Shown here piece after piece: positions 34,456-43,282 of a DNA stretch of 64,000 nt. Every line of letters starts with the position of its first letter. The stretch's first letter is position 1. Position numbers and translations under genes: made by a program. The notes below the pieces were generated by a model. The model saw only the letters and a list, made by a program, of their open reading frames with translations. It searched no databases and was not told the DNA's origin. Source of the stretch: JAEMQF01 sp963850525 (lineage in GTDB: Bacteria > Pseudomonadota > Gammaproteobacteria > Burkholderiales > Burkholderiaceae_C); the NCBI GenBank assembly GCA_963850525.1, contig CAWKLQ010000004.1:558001-622000 (forward strand). The letters run 5' to 3'.

Positions 34456-35340
34456 CTATACACAACGCCGATGCCGCTCGACGCAAGTGTCGAGCACTTC
34501 GCCACCCTCACGCTGCCACCAGTTCTGCGCCGAGAAGATCTCCACTTCGCTGAAGCCTGCGTAACCCTGCGCTTCGACGAGTGCGCGGATCTTGCGCAGC
34601 TCGATCACGCCATCACCCATCATGCCGCGGTCGTTCAACAGGTCCTTTGTCGGCGTGAGCCAGTCGCAGACGTGAAACGCGAGCAGGCGGCTGCGCCCGG
34701 CGCGCTCGATCTGCTGCGCGAGTTTCGGGTCCCACCAGACGTGATACACGTCAACCGCCACGCCTAACGCGCCGCTGTGTGAGGGGTTGAGTTGGTCGCA
34801 GACGTCGAGCGCCTGTTCCAGCGTATTGATGCAGGCGCGGTCCGCCGCGTACATCGGGTGCAGCGGCTCGATGGCCAGCGGCATGCGGCGCGCGCGCGCA
34901 TCGTCGAGCAGTTCGGCGATGCCTTGCGTGACTTGCATGCGCGCCGAGGCAATGTCGCGGTGCAGCGCCTTGCCGGCAAGTGCGCCGGGCAGTCCGCCGA
35001 CGACGAGCACGAGGCACGGCGCGCCGAGCTCGCACGCCTCGTCGAGCGCGCGGCAGTTGTCGTCGCGCGCGGCTTGCCGGCCGGCCGCATCAGCGTAGGG
35101 AAACATGCCGCCGCGGCAGTAGCCCGAGAGTTGCATGCCGTGCTCGCGCAGACGCTGCGCGGTCGCTCGCAAGCTCGCCGCGGCGACCTGATCGCGCCAC
35201 GGCGAGACGGCGCGGATGCCGCGCGCGGCGCACGCGTCGATGATCTCGAGCAGCGGCCAGTCCGCGCCGCGCTGCTTGCGCACGGTCGCGGTGTTGATCG
35301 ACAGCCAGCGATGGTCTTGCGAGAAGTCGCGCATCGCCAC
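34456..35340 (-). CDS. TIM-barrel sugar phosphate isomerase/epimerase family protein
   Basis: This 294-residue member of the xylose-isomerase-like TIM-barrel family has LSINTATVRKQ, AARGIRAVSPWRDQV, LVLVVGGLPG, LAIEPLHPMYAADRACIN (Glu metal ligand), VAVDVYHVWWDP (Asp, His) and FHVCDWLTPT followed by GDGVIELRKI and GFSEVEIFS. Metal-dependent isomerisation or epimerisation of a sugar or cyclitol is likely. A GTG at 35340 or an ATG at 35334 could be the start. It is the last gene of a minus-strand operon with DUF993 and Gfo/Idh genes. Confidence 0.87.
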   Translation of the reverse strand: MAMRDFSQDHRWLSINTATVRKQRGADWPLLEIIDACAARGIRAVSPWRDQVAAASLRATAQRLREHGMQLSGYCRGGMFPYADAAGRQAARDDNCRALDEACELGAPCLVLVVGGLPGALAGKALHRDIASARMQVTQGIAELLDDARARRMPLAIEPLHPMYAADRACINTLEQALDVCDQLNPSHSGALGVAVDVYHVWWDPKLAQQIERAGRSRLLAFHVCDWLTPTKDLLNDRGMMGDGVIELRKIRALVEAQGYAGFSEVEIFSAQNWWQREGGEVLDTCVERHRRCV

Positions 35341-35355
35341 GTCTGCCCCTGCGGC

Positions 35356-36549
35356 TCAGCCTTCGATGCCGTGCAAGGCGAGCAGGGTTCGCATGCGCCG
35401 CACCGCGAGTTCGGGTTGTTCGATCAGCCCGGCAGCGTCGGCCAGGCGGAACAGTTCAGCGAAGTGCGGCAACGAGCGTGTGCTCTGTTGGCCGCCGACC
35501 ATCACGAAGTGATCCTGCAATCCGTTGAGCCACGCCATGAAGACGATGCCGGTCTTGTAGAAGCGCGTCGGCGCGCGAAAGATGTGACGCGACAGCGGCA
35601 CGGTGGGCGCGAGGATTTGATGGAAAGCGGTTGCATCGCCGCGCGCGAGCGCCGCGAGCGCCGCACTCGCCGCCGGCGCGATCGCATCAAAAATGCCCAG
35701 CAGCGCGTCGCTGTGCTGCCGGTTCGCCGTGTCGCCCACGCCGTCACCGGCGATCAATTCGGCGTAGTCGAAGTCATCCCCGGTGTACATGCGCACGCCC
35801 GGCGGCAGGCGGCGGCGCATGGCGATTTCCTGGTTCTTGTCGAGCAGCGAGATCTTGACGCCGTCGACTTTGTCGCGGTGCGCCTGAATGACTCCGAGCG
35901 CCGTGTCCATCGCCTGCGAGACGTCTTTGCTTCCCCAATAGCCCTGCAATGCCGGGTCGAACATGTCGCCCAGCCAGTGCAAGATCACCGGCTCGCGCGC
36001 CTGGCTCAAGACCCGGCTGTAGACGCGCTCATAGTCGGCAGGGCCGCGTGCGGCGCGCGCGAGGGCGCGACTCGCCATGACGATGAGTTTGCCGCCGAGT
36101 TTTTCGATCGCCGCCATCTGTTCTTCATAAGCGCGGATCACGTCGTCGACGCTCAGCGCGGCGTCCAGCGCGAGGTGATCGGTGCCGCAGCCGCTCGCGA
36201 CCAGGGCCCCGGGCGTATCGCGCGCGGCGGCGAGCGAGCGGCGGATCAGCTCGAGCGAGGTCGGCCAATCCAGCCCCATGCCACGCTGCGCCGTGTCCAT
36301 CGCCTCGGCAACGCCCAGGCCCATGCGCCACAGGCGCTGGCGCACGGCGATCGTCGCGTCCCAATCGATCGCACTTTGCAGCCACGGGTCGATCGCCGCG
36401 CGTGCGTCGGCGACCACGTGGGCTGCGGCGTAGGCGACGCGGTTGAACCGCGTTCCCGCCGCAGCCGGGTGAAGCGTCCCGGCGTGGCTCGGGCTGCGAA
36501 GCGTGTAAGAGGTGAGCGCGCCATGCGCATCGGGCAGGGTGATTTTCAT
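35356..36549 (-). CDS. DUF993 family (dihydrodipicolinate-synthase-like aldolase)
   Basis: This 397-residue protein resembles DUF993, related to the Schiff-base aldolases of the DapA superfamily. Visible blocks are FNRVAYAAAHVVAD near the start, LVASGCGTDHL, ILHWLGDMFDPALQGYWGS, VDGVKISLLDKNQE (candidate Schiff-base Lys), MYTGDDFDYAELI and FYKTGIVFMAWLNGLQ. It probably cleaves or forms a carbon-carbon bond in a sugar-derived compound. It starts 7 bp after the Gfo/Idh stop and ends 15 bp before the isomerase start, so the three genes form one operon. Confidence 0.83.
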   Translation of the reverse strand: MKITLPDAHGALTSYTLRSPSHAGTLHPAAAGTRFNRVAYAAAHVVADARAAIDPWLQSAIDWDATIAVRQRLWRMGLGVAEAMDTAQRGMGLDWPTSLELIRRSLAAARDTPGALVASGCGTDHLALDAALSVDDVIRAYEEQMAAIEKLGGKLIVMASRALARAARGPADYERVYSRVLSQAREPVILHWLGDMFDPALQGYWGSKDVSQAMDTALGVIQAHRDKVDGVKISLLDKNQEIAMRRRLPPGVRMYTGDDFDYAELIAGDGVGDTANRQHSDALLGIFDAIAPAASAALAALARGDATAFHQILAPTVPLSRHIFRAPTRFYKTGIVFMAWLNGLQDHFVMVGGQQSTRSLPHFAELFRLADAAGLIEQPELAVRRMRTLLALHGIEG

Positions 36550-36556
36550 GTGCGCC

Positions 36557-37723
36557 TCACAGTTGCAGCGCGGGCACGTCGACCCAGCGCCGCTCGCGCC
36601 AGCTTTGCAGCGCCGCTTCGACGAGTTGCACGCCTTTTGCGCCTTCGGGCAGCGTCCAACGGTACGGCGCGTCTTCCACGACGTGGCGAATGAACGCCTC
36701 CCACTGGATCTTGAAGCCGTTGTCGTAGGCCATCGCGTCGGGAACGTCTTGCCACTGCTCGAAGAAGTTCATGCTCTGCTTGACGTCGGGGTTCCACACC
36801 GGGCGCGGCGTCGTGACGCGCGGTTGCGCGCGGCACTCCTGCAATCCGGCGACGGCCGAGCCGTGCGTGCCGTCGACGTGGAAGGTCACGAGGTCGTCGC
36901 GCCGCACGCGCGTCGCCCACGAGCTGTTGACTTGCGCGACGATGGCTTCGCCTTGCGGCCCCTTCAGTTGAAACGTCGCGTAGCACGCATCGTCGGCGCT
37001 TGCCGCGTAGGCCTTGCCGGCTTCGTCCCAGCGCTGCGGGATGTGTGTCGCGCCGAGGCAGCTCACCGATTGAACCTCGCCGAACAGGCTGTCGAGCACG
37101 TAGCGCCAGTGGCACACCATGTCCAGAATGATGCCGCCGCCGTCTTCGCTGCGGTAGTTCCAGCTCGGCCGCTGAATCGGCTGCAGGTCGCCCTCGAAGA
37201 CCCAGTAGCCGAACTCGATTCGAACACTCAGAATCCGGCCGAAGAAGCCCGCACGTTTGAGCATCTCGAGCTTGCGCAGCCCGGGAAGAAACAGCTTGTC
37301 CTGCACCGCGCCGTGCTTGAGGCCCGAAGCCTGGGCGAGGCGGCACACTTCAACCGCGTCGTTCAAGTTGGTGGCGATCGGCTTTTCGCAATACACGTGT
37401 TTGCCCGCGCGCAGCGCTTGCGCGAGCAGCGCCGGGCGCATCTGCGTCGTTCCGGCGTCGAAGAACACGCTGTCGCTGCGATTGGCGAGCGCCGCGTCGA
37501 GGTTCGTGCCGAAGCGCGTGATGCCGTGCGCTTTGGCCAGCGCCTCGATGCGCTCGGCGTTGCGCCCGATCAGTACCGGATCGGGCATGACGCGTGAACC
37601 ATCGGCGAGCAGCACTCCGCCCTGGTTGCGGATCGCGACGATCGAGCGGATCAGGTGCTGGTTCGTCCCCATGCGCCCGGTGACGCCGTGCATGACGATT
37701 CCCAAACTTTTCTGTTTGCTCAT
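36557..37723 (-). CDS. Gfo/Idh/MocA family oxidoreductase
   Basis: This 388-residue NAD(P)-dependent sugar or cyclitol dehydrogenase family protein has the Rossmann start IVMHGVTGRMG, VFFDAGTTQMR and the signature CEKPIATN with catalytic Lys. In the C-terminal domain DGGGIILDMVCHWRYVLDSLFG supplies the conserved Asp/His region. ATG 37723 was chosen: the frame continues 88 codons upstream, but that part runs through the dispersed palindromic element and has no homology to the family. GGAG lies about 10 bases before the ATG. It is first of the operon with DUF993 and TIM-barrel genes. Confidence 0.88.
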   Translation of the reverse strand: MSKQKSLGIVMHGVTGRMGTNQHLIRSIVAIRNQGGVLLADGSRVMPDPVLIGRNAERIEALAKAHGITRFGTNLDAALANRSDSVFFDAGTTQMRPALLAQALRAGKHVYCEKPIATNLNDAVEVCRLAQASGLKHGAVQDKLFLPGLRKLEMLKRAGFFGRILSVRIEFGYWVFEGDLQPIQRPSWNYRSEDGGGIILDMVCHWRYVLDSLFGEVQSVSCLGATHIPQRWDEAGKAYAASADDACYATFQLKGPQGEAIVAQVNSSWATRVRRDDLVTFHVDGTHGSAVAGLQECRAQPRVTTPRPVWNPDVKQSMNFFEQWQDVPDAMAYDNGFKIQWEAFIRHVVEDAPYRWTLPEGAKGVQLVEAALQSWRERRWVDVPALQL

Positions 37724-37792
37724 CTCAGTGGCTCCAATGCGCTTCGCACACGCCGCGAAGCGCGAGACGCAGATGCGGGGTGAGGGACTGCG

Positions 37793-38246
37793 TTCGGCCC
37801 ATTCCTGCCGTTCGCGCCGCCGTGCATGCAGAGGTCGAGAAAGGGCAGGTGGCCCGGGGTTCGTTCTCCGGCCCCACGCTCGCGGGGCACCGTCTTCGGC
37901 CTGCAAGCGTGGCGCCATCAATACCGTGTTCTCTTGTGCAGGTTGAGGACACCGCGAATGGGGGCCTGCGCCCGTACCCCAAGCCACCTACCCCGGCACC
38001 CGGGTGGCATGCGAGGGCTCTGCACGCCACCGGCGTGTGCAGCAGGGTGGCGGTGGTGCCCCCGGGCGCAGGACCCATTCGCGGTGTCTGCCAACGGGGG
38101 CAGCCTAAATCCCGTGTTGACGCGGCTTCGCTTTGCGCTTCTGGACGGTGCCCCGCGAGCGTGGGCCGGAGCGCGGGGGCGCCGCCGCCGCCCTGGCGTC
38201 GCAACCTTGGCAGGAAGCTCGCTGCGAACGGCAGCAATGGGCCGAA
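37793..38246. repeat. 454-bp nested inverted-repeat element, copy 1
   Basis: Three sets of complementary arms are nested. Ends: 37793-37815 with 38224-38246, 1-2 mismatches. Middle: 37868-37894 with 38144-38169, identical except one missing G. Inner: GACACCGCGAATGGG (37948-37962) with its exact complement at 38074-38088, continued by CCTGCGCCC (37965-37973) with GGGCGCAGG (38064-38072). Copy 2 at 60048-60501 is 89% identical by hand count over 446 positions with no gaps. The region lies between the phyH stop and the Gfo/Idh start. Open frames exist on both strands but mirror each other because of the palindromes. It may be a structured RNA or a palindromic mobile element. The remaining 122 bp up to 38368 shows nothing. 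Confidence 0.85.
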
Positions 38247-38368
38247 GGCCGCCCGCGCACCGCCGCAGACGTGCCGCAAATCGAGGGGTGCCGGTTGCAC
38301 TTGAGTGTTCCTTCTGGGTTGGCTTGGCACGCGCTGCGGGTGGCGGGGAATGAATGAACGACCCGCCG

Positions 38369-39151
38369 TCAGCTGACGCGCAGCATCAGACTCGCGTCGT
38401 ACGGTAACGCCGGATGCTCGAAGCGCGTCTGCGAGTTCACGTAGTGCAGCGCACAGGCGCGGCGCCAGCGCATCGACGTGTTGGGGCCGGACTGGTGGAA
38501 TGTATTGCCGTGATGGAACGACACGCCGCCACGCAACACCGGCGCAGGCTGCATCGGCTGGCGCTCCAGAATCGCTGCCGGCAGTTGCAGGTTGAAGGGC
38601 TCGTCGGCAGGCGCGACATGCGAGTACACCGGCCCGCGGTTCGTGCCCTCACCGAAGGACAGGCAACCGTTCTCCAGCGTCGCATCGTCCAGCGCGATCC
38701 ATGCCGTCACCAGGCCGTCGGGGTCGTTCGGTCCGAAGTAGAAATTGTCCTGGTGCGCGGGCTTGGGGCCGCCGCCCTCGGGCGCCTTGAAAAAGATCTG
38801 GCTGAAGCACACCGAGACGCACGGCCCGATGAGCGACTCGATCATCGCCACCAGCGCCGGCGTGCGCGCCAGGCGCCGCACAGCTTCGCGGTGGTGATGC
38901 GGGTTGTCGAGCTTGCGCAGCACCTCGCGTGCCTTCACTCCCGCGTCGACATACCAGGCGCGCTGCGCGGCGGGCAGCTCCGACAGAAACGCTTCGCCCC
39001 AGGCGTGAAGGTCGGCAATCACCGCGTCCATCACGCCCGCCTCGAACACGCCCGGCACGGTGAGGTGGCCGACGTGCCGGAAGTGGGCGATGTCGGCATC
39101 GGTCAGGCCGATGCGTTCGGACCGGCTTCCGATTTGAATCTTAGTCTCCAT
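38369..39151 (-). CDS. Phytanoyl-CoA dioxygenase (PhyH) family protein
   Basis: This 260-residue Fe(II)/2-oxoglutarate-dependent oxygenase family protein has the facial triad visible as H and D in KPAHQDNFYFGP and the distal His in HHGNTFHQSGPN, with a 2-oxoglutarate-binding Arg probably in MRWRRACALHY. Other family parts are IGLTDADIAHFRHVGHLTVPGVF and TAWIALDDATLENGCLSF. ATG 39151 was chosen as the first Met next to the conserved region. It is divergent from the MetE-like operon at 39276, so the two may act on the same compound. The substrate is unknown. Confidence 0.88.
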   Translation of the reverse strand: METKIQIGSRSERIGLTDADIAHFRHVGHLTVPGVFEAGVMDAVIADLHAWGEAFLSELPAAQRAWYVDAGVKAREVLRKLDNPHHHREAVRRLARTPALVAMIESLIGPCVSVCFSQIFFKAPEGGGPKPAHQDNFYFGPNDPDGLVTAWIALDDATLENGCLSFGEGTNRGPVYSHVAPADEPFNLQLPAAILERQPMQPAPVLRGGVSFHHGNTFHQSGPNTSMRWRRACALHYVNSQTRFEHPALPYDASLMLRVS

Positions 39152-39275
39152 CTGGTGAATTACTGTACGGCCCACCTCCAGCGGCGTCAAGCCTCGCAGG
39201 AGACAGCAGCCCTCGCGCTTGACGCACCACGGGCTCCCGGCTAGCATGATTTATCACCACTCGGTTAACTGCGCA

Positions 39276-40289
39276 ATGGCGGCATCGCCCCGGATCAAGA
39301 CCACCGTCGTCGGCTCGTACCCCGTGCCCGACTGGCTCGTCGCCAACCCCTCCGAACAGGCCTTGATCGACGCCACGCGCGTCGTCATCGGCACGCAAGA
39401 GCAAGCCGGTGTCGACGTGGTGTGCGACGGCGAACTCTATCGCTTCGACATCAACCACCCCGAAACGAACGGCATGATCGAGTACTTCGTGCGGCCCATG
39501 GACGGCATCACGCAGCGCTTTTCCTTCGACGACCTGATCGCGTACCGCAGCAAGAGCGGAATGAAGTTCCGCACGCGACCGCCTGGCACGGTGATCGGGC
39601 CCATCGGCCACGGCAGCCTGGACCTGCCGCTTGCGTGCGCGCGCGCCAAGGCGCTGGCCACCCACACCTTCAAGTTCACCGTCACCGGCCCGCACATGCT
39701 GGCCAAGACGCTGATCGACAAACACTATGGCGACACGTCGGCGCTTGCGCACGCGATCGCCGACGCGCTCGCGGCGCAGGTGCGGCACCTCGACGCCGAC
39801 ATCGTGCAGATCGACGAAGCCAATCTCCCGGGGCACCCGCAGGAGTGGGAGTGGGCCGCATCGGCGATGAACCGCGTGCTCGACGCGGTGCGCGGCACGC
39901 CTGCGGTGCACCTGTGTTTCGGCAACTACGGCGGGCAGACGGTGCAAAAAGGCAGTTGGGATCAACTCATGAACTACCTCAACGCGCTGCACGCCGACCA
40001 CGTCGTGCTCGAGTGCGCGCACCGGCCGCCTGAAGAGCTGCACGCCTTCAAAGAGCTCAGGCCCGAGATCGGCTTGGGCCTGGGTGTGGTCGACATCAAG
40101 GCGACCGATATCGAGAGCGCGGATCAGGTGGCGCGCGCCATCGAACGCGCCGAAAAAATCGTCGGCGCCGGGCGCGTGCGCTACATCCACCCCGACTGCG
40201 GCTTCTGGATGCTCAAGCGCTCGATTGCCGACGCGAAAATGCGCGCGTTGCGCCTCGGGCGCGATCGCTTCGAAGGAATCAGCACCTGA
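39276..40289 (+). CDS. MetE-like (cobalamin-independent methionine synthase core) family protein
   Basis: This 337-residue single-domain protein is like the catalytic C-terminal half of MetE, starting TTVVGSYPVPDWL. Likely zinc ligands are His and Cys in VHLCFGN, Glu in VVLECAHRPPEE and Cys in YIHPDCGFWM, so the thiol-activating site looks intact. It lacks the MetE N-terminal half. Such short proteins transfer methyl groups from donors other than methyl-folate or have unknown roles. ATG 39276 (MAASPRIKTT) is preferred; ATG 39246 would add 10 residues. It is first of an operon with the epimerase and GNAT genes. Confidence 0.85.
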   Translation: MAASPRIKTTVVGSYPVPDWLVANPSEQALIDATRVVIGTQEQAGVDVVCDGELYRFDINHPETNGMIEYFVRPMDGITQRFSFDDLIAYRSKSGMKFRTRPPGTVIGPIGHGSLDLPLACARAKALATHTFKFTVTGPHMLAKTLIDKHYGDTSALAHAIADALAAQVRHLDADIVQIDEANLPGHPQEWEWAASAMNRVLDAVRGTPAVHLCFGNYGGQTVQKGSWDQLMNYLNALHADHVVLECAHRPPEELHAFKELRPEIGLGLGVVDIKATDIESADQVARAIERAEKIVGAGRVRYIHPDCGFWMLKRSIADAKMRALRLGRDRFEGIST

Positions 40290-40305
40290 GGGTGCAAGGA
40301 TCGCC

Positions 40306-41346
40306 ATGTCCACGCTGCCCAAGTCTTTCGCCGACGTCGAAGCCCTCGAGACCTTCATGAGCGAGCCCACGCCGGGCCTTGTTGCCGACCTGGCGCGAAT
40401 CGACGGCGACATCATGATCCTGGGCGTGGGCGGCAAGATGGGCCCGACGCTGGCGCGAATGGCGCGCCGCGCGGCGCCGCGCAAGCGGATCATCGGCGTT
40501 GCGCGCTTCAGCGATGCGGCCCTCAAGCCCTCGCTCGAACGCCATGGTGTCGAGTGCATCGAGTGCGATCTGCTCGATCCGAAGGCGATTCAGCAGCTGC
40601 CCAACGTCGCGCAGGGCGTGCGCAACCTCGTCTTCATGGCCGGCCACAAGTTCGGCGCCGCAGGCAACGCGTCGCTCACGTGGATGATGAACGTCGGCGT
40701 GCCGCTGCGGGTCGCCGAGGCCTTTCGCGAGATGCGCATCGTCACGTTCTCCACGGCGTGCGTCTACCCCTTCGTTGCCGTGGACGGCCCCGGCGCGAAC
40801 GAACAGGTGCCCACGACACCGCCGCCCGGCGACTACGCCAACTCGTGCGTCGGCCGCGAACGCATGTTCGAGTACGCCTCGCGCACGTACGGCACGGCAG
40901 GACGGTTCGTGCGCCTGTCGTACGCGATCGACATGCGCTACGGCGTGCTCTACGACGTCGCGAGCAACGTCTTCGCCGGCACACCGCTGGACCTGACGAT
41001 GGGCTACGCCGACGTGATCTGGCAAGGCGATGCGAACGAGCAGGCGCTGCGCCTGCTCGCCCACTGCACGTCGCCGGCGACGCCGATCAACGTGACGGGT
41101 GCGCGCCACACGAGCGTGCGCTGGCTCGCGGCCGAGTTCGGCAAACGCTTCGGGCGCGAACCCGTGCTCACGGGCGTGGAAGCGCAGACCGCGTGGCTCG
41201 AAGACACGACGCAAGCGCAAGCGCTGTTCGGCGTGCCGCGAATTCCCATCGAGACGATGATCGACTGGGTGGCGGACTGGGTGCGGCGTGGCGGGCCGAG
41301 CCTGGGCAAGCCGACGCATTTTTCGACCCGGGATGGCAAGTACTGA
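40306..41346 (+). CDS. NAD-dependent epimerase/dehydratase-fold protein with altered active site
   Basis: This 346-residue extended-SDR protein has a Rossmann motif ILGVGGKMGPTLARMA, a second-strand VARFSD, the Ser/Thr site TFSTACVYPFV and the expected active-site helix YANSCVGRERMFEYAS. In the normal YxxxK motif the Lys is Cys here, so ordinary epimerase or dehydrogenase catalysis is doubtful. AAGGA (40296-40300) precedes ATG 40306, 16 bp after the MetE-like stop. It overlaps the GNAT gene by 14 bp. Confidence 0.85.
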   Translation: MSTLPKSFADVEALETFMSEPTPGLVADLARIDGDIMILGVGGKMGPTLARMARRAAPRKRIIGVARFSDAALKPSLERHGVECIECDLLDPKAIQQLPNVAQGVRNLVFMAGHKFGAAGNASLTWMMNVGVPLRVAEAFREMRIVTFSTACVYPFVAVDGPGANEQVPTTPPPGDYANSCVGRERMFEYASRTYGTAGRFVRLSYAIDMRYGVLYDVASNVFAGTPLDLTMGYADVIWQGDANEQALRLLAHCTSPATPINVTGARHTSVRWLAAEFGKRFGREPVLTGVEAQTAWLEDTTQAQALFGVPRIPIETMIDWVADWVRRGGPSLGKPTHFSTRDGKY

Positions 41347-42226
41347 GTCAGGCAATCCGGCGCCGATCGCAGCACTGACGACGGCCGACCTTGCGGGAGC
41401 ATTGCGCCTCTCGGAGTCGGCGCATTGGAACCAAAACGAAGCCGACTGGCGCGGCATGCTCGCGCGGGGGCGAGGCTGGGCGATCCACGCACGAGACGAC
41501 GCTGGCGCCGAGCAGCTCGCCGCATCGACGCTGGTGCTGCCCTACGGCGCGTTCGCGTGGATCAGCATGGTCCTCGTGCTGCCCGACTTTAGACGCCGCG
41601 GCTACGCGACGCAGCTGCTGCGCCACGCGCTCGCGCACCTGGCGACCCGCGGTTTGACCGCGGTCCTCGACGCCACCCCCGCGGGCCGTGCCGTCTACGC
41701 GAAAGAAGGCTTTCGCGACACCTGGGGCTTCGCGCGTTACCGACGCGAAGATCGTCCTGCGACGCCGGGGCCTGCGCCGAGGGCCGGCGCGGTGACGCGG
41801 CCAATTCGCGACAGCGACTGGCCGGCGATCGCCGCGCTGGACGCACCCGCGTTCGGCGCGGATCGCCAGGGGCTACTGCGAAACCTCGCGGCACGTCTGC
41901 CCGACGCTGCGCGCGTGCTCGAAGACAGTCATACCGGCCGCCTGCGCGGCTTCGTCTTCGGCCGCGACGGCCGCGACACGAGTCAGATCGGCCCTCTCGT
42001 GGCCGACGCGGACGATATCGCCATCGCTCTGATCGCTGACGCATTGCGCGCCACGCCCGGCCCTGTCTACATCGATCTGCTCGACCGCCACCGAACCCTG
42101 CTGCCTTGGTTGCAGGCGCAGGGGTTTGTTTTTCAGCGCCCCTTCACGCGCATGGCCCACGCGGCGCCGGGAGCGCCCGGACGCAGCGACGCGGTTGTGC
42201 TCGTCGCCGGACCGGAACTCGGCTGA
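41333..42226 (+). CDS. GNAT N-acetyltransferase with second C-terminal domain
   Basis: In this 297-residue protein, residues 1 to about 135 form a GNAT domain: LSESAHWNQNEADWRGML, ISMVLVLPDFRRRGYATQLL (acetyl-CoA pyrophosphate loop) and DATPAGRAVYAKEGFRDTWGF. The rest (RPIRDSDWPAIAALDAPAFGADRQGLL, RGFVFGRDGR, GPLVADADD) matches the C-terminal domain often fused to such GNATs. The gene starts 14 bp inside the epimerase gene, so translation is coupled. The acceptor is unknown; shared operon suggests a product of the MetE-like pathway. Confidence 0.85.
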   Translation: MASTESGNPAPIAALTTADLAGALRLSESAHWNQNEADWRGMLARGRGWAIHARDDAGAEQLAASTLVLPYGAFAWISMVLVLPDFRRRGYATQLLRHALAHLATRGLTAVLDATPAGRAVYAKEGFRDTWGFARYRREDRPATPGPAPRAGAVTRPIRDSDWPAIAALDAPAFGADRQGLLRNLAARLPDAARVLEDSHTGRLRGFVFGRDGRDTSQIGPLVADADDIAIALIADALRATPGPVYIDLLDRHRTLLPWLQAQGFVFQRPFTRMAHAAPGAPGRSDAVVLVAGPELG

Positions 42227-42338
42227 GCGCCCGAGCCGGGTTCCGAAGCGCGGGTATGCCCGGATCTCGCGAGCGCCGATGCGCCGGTGAGAATCGCCGT
42301 CGACAGCAATTCGAGCCGCGGCGCGGGAGGCAAGTTCG

Positions 42339-43199
42339 ATGGCGAGGGGAACTCAAACAGAGGCGTTTTCCGAGTCAAGCAGCTGGGTCGTCGCGAGGCG
42401 CTGGGTGCGCCGCGACGCACCGGTATGGCCCTTCGTCTGGCGCGGCGCGCTGCCGTTTTGGGGCGGCTTGTTGCTCCTGTGCTACGCGCTGTGGCCGTTC
42501 GCACGTGACGACGTTCAGACGAGCGTCCGGCACGAGGCCCGCGCCGAACTGGATGCGAGCGGCTTCGCTTGGGTGAAGCTCGAGGTTTCAGGGCAGCACG
42601 TCAAGCTCAGCGGCACCCCGCCCGGTGCGGGTGACGGCGATGTGGCGCTCGAGATTGCCCGCAGCGCGACCTGCCCGACTTGGCTCGGGCGCTTCACCTG
42701 CGCCGTGGCGGTGAGCGGCGAATTCGCCGAGCCGCGTGCCGCGGCACCGCCTGCGCCGGTGCCCGCGCCCACCGAGGCAGCGCCGCCCGCGGTGACTGCG
42801 GCGGTCACCGCGGCTGCACAGGCTGCGGCGCGCGCCTGCGAAACCGCGCTCGCCGAGATTGTGGCGGGCTCGAAGATCGAATTTGCGAGCGGCGCGGCAA
42901 AGGTCGAAACGCGCAGCGCAGCGCAGCTCGACGCGCTGGCCAAGGCGACGGGGCAATGCCCGGGGGTGATCCACATCGAGGGGCATACCGACGGATTGGG
43001 CGCGCCGCAGCACAACCTTGCGCTGAGCCAGGCGCGCGCCGAGTCGGTGCTTGAGGCGCTGGTCGAGCGCGGCGTCGCCGCGTCGCGGCTGCGTGCCCAG
43101 GGCTTCGGCGCCGATCAGCCGCTTGCCGACAACCTCAACGCGCAAGGCCGGGCGAAGAATCGCCGCATCGAATTTCGTGTCAGCAACGAAGCGCCCTGA
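42339..43199 (+). CDS. OmpA-domain cell-envelope protein with one N-terminal membrane span
   Basis: In this 286-residue protein one span (about residues 38-52, GALPFWGGLLLLCYALWPF) is followed by a small domain (VRHEARAELDASGFAWVKLEVSG, BON-like), a Pro-Ala linker and a C-terminal OmpA domain. The OmpA part has KIEFASGAAKVETRS, IHIEGHTDGLGAPQHNLALSQARAESV and GFGADQPLADN with GRAKNRRIEF. It should bind peptidoglycan from an inner-membrane anchor. It is 83 bp upstream of the rod-like repeat protein, and the two probably form an envelope unit. Confidence 0.88.
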   Translation: MARGTQTEAFSESSSWVVARRWVRRDAPVWPFVWRGALPFWGGLLLLCYALWPFARDDVQTSVRHEARAELDASGFAWVKLEVSGQHVKLSGTPPGAGDGDVALEIARSATCPTWLGRFTCAVAVSGEFAEPRAAAPPAPVPAPTEAAPPAVTAAVTAAAQAAARACETALAEIVAGSKIEFASGAAKVETRSAAQLDALAKATGQCPGVIHIEGHTDGLGAPQHNLALSQARAESVLEALVERGVAASRLRAQGFGADQPLADNLNAQGRAKNRRIEFRVSNEAP

Positions 43200-43282
43200 G
43201 CCGCGGACGCAAGCGCGCAGCCGCCCCATGTGACCTTGAAGACCCTGGCCCCCCACCGGAACCACCGAAGGAGACGAGTGCG

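Noticed and set aside
37725..38330. Long open frames on both strands across element copy 1 (also 37780-38304 plus)
   Set aside because: Equivalent frames occur in copy 2 (59980-60663 minus, 60104-60517 plus), and the two strands mirror each other because the DNA is palindromic. The peptides are Pro/Arg-rich with no family likeness, and many copy differences fall where the stems keep pairing rather than where codons would be synonymous.
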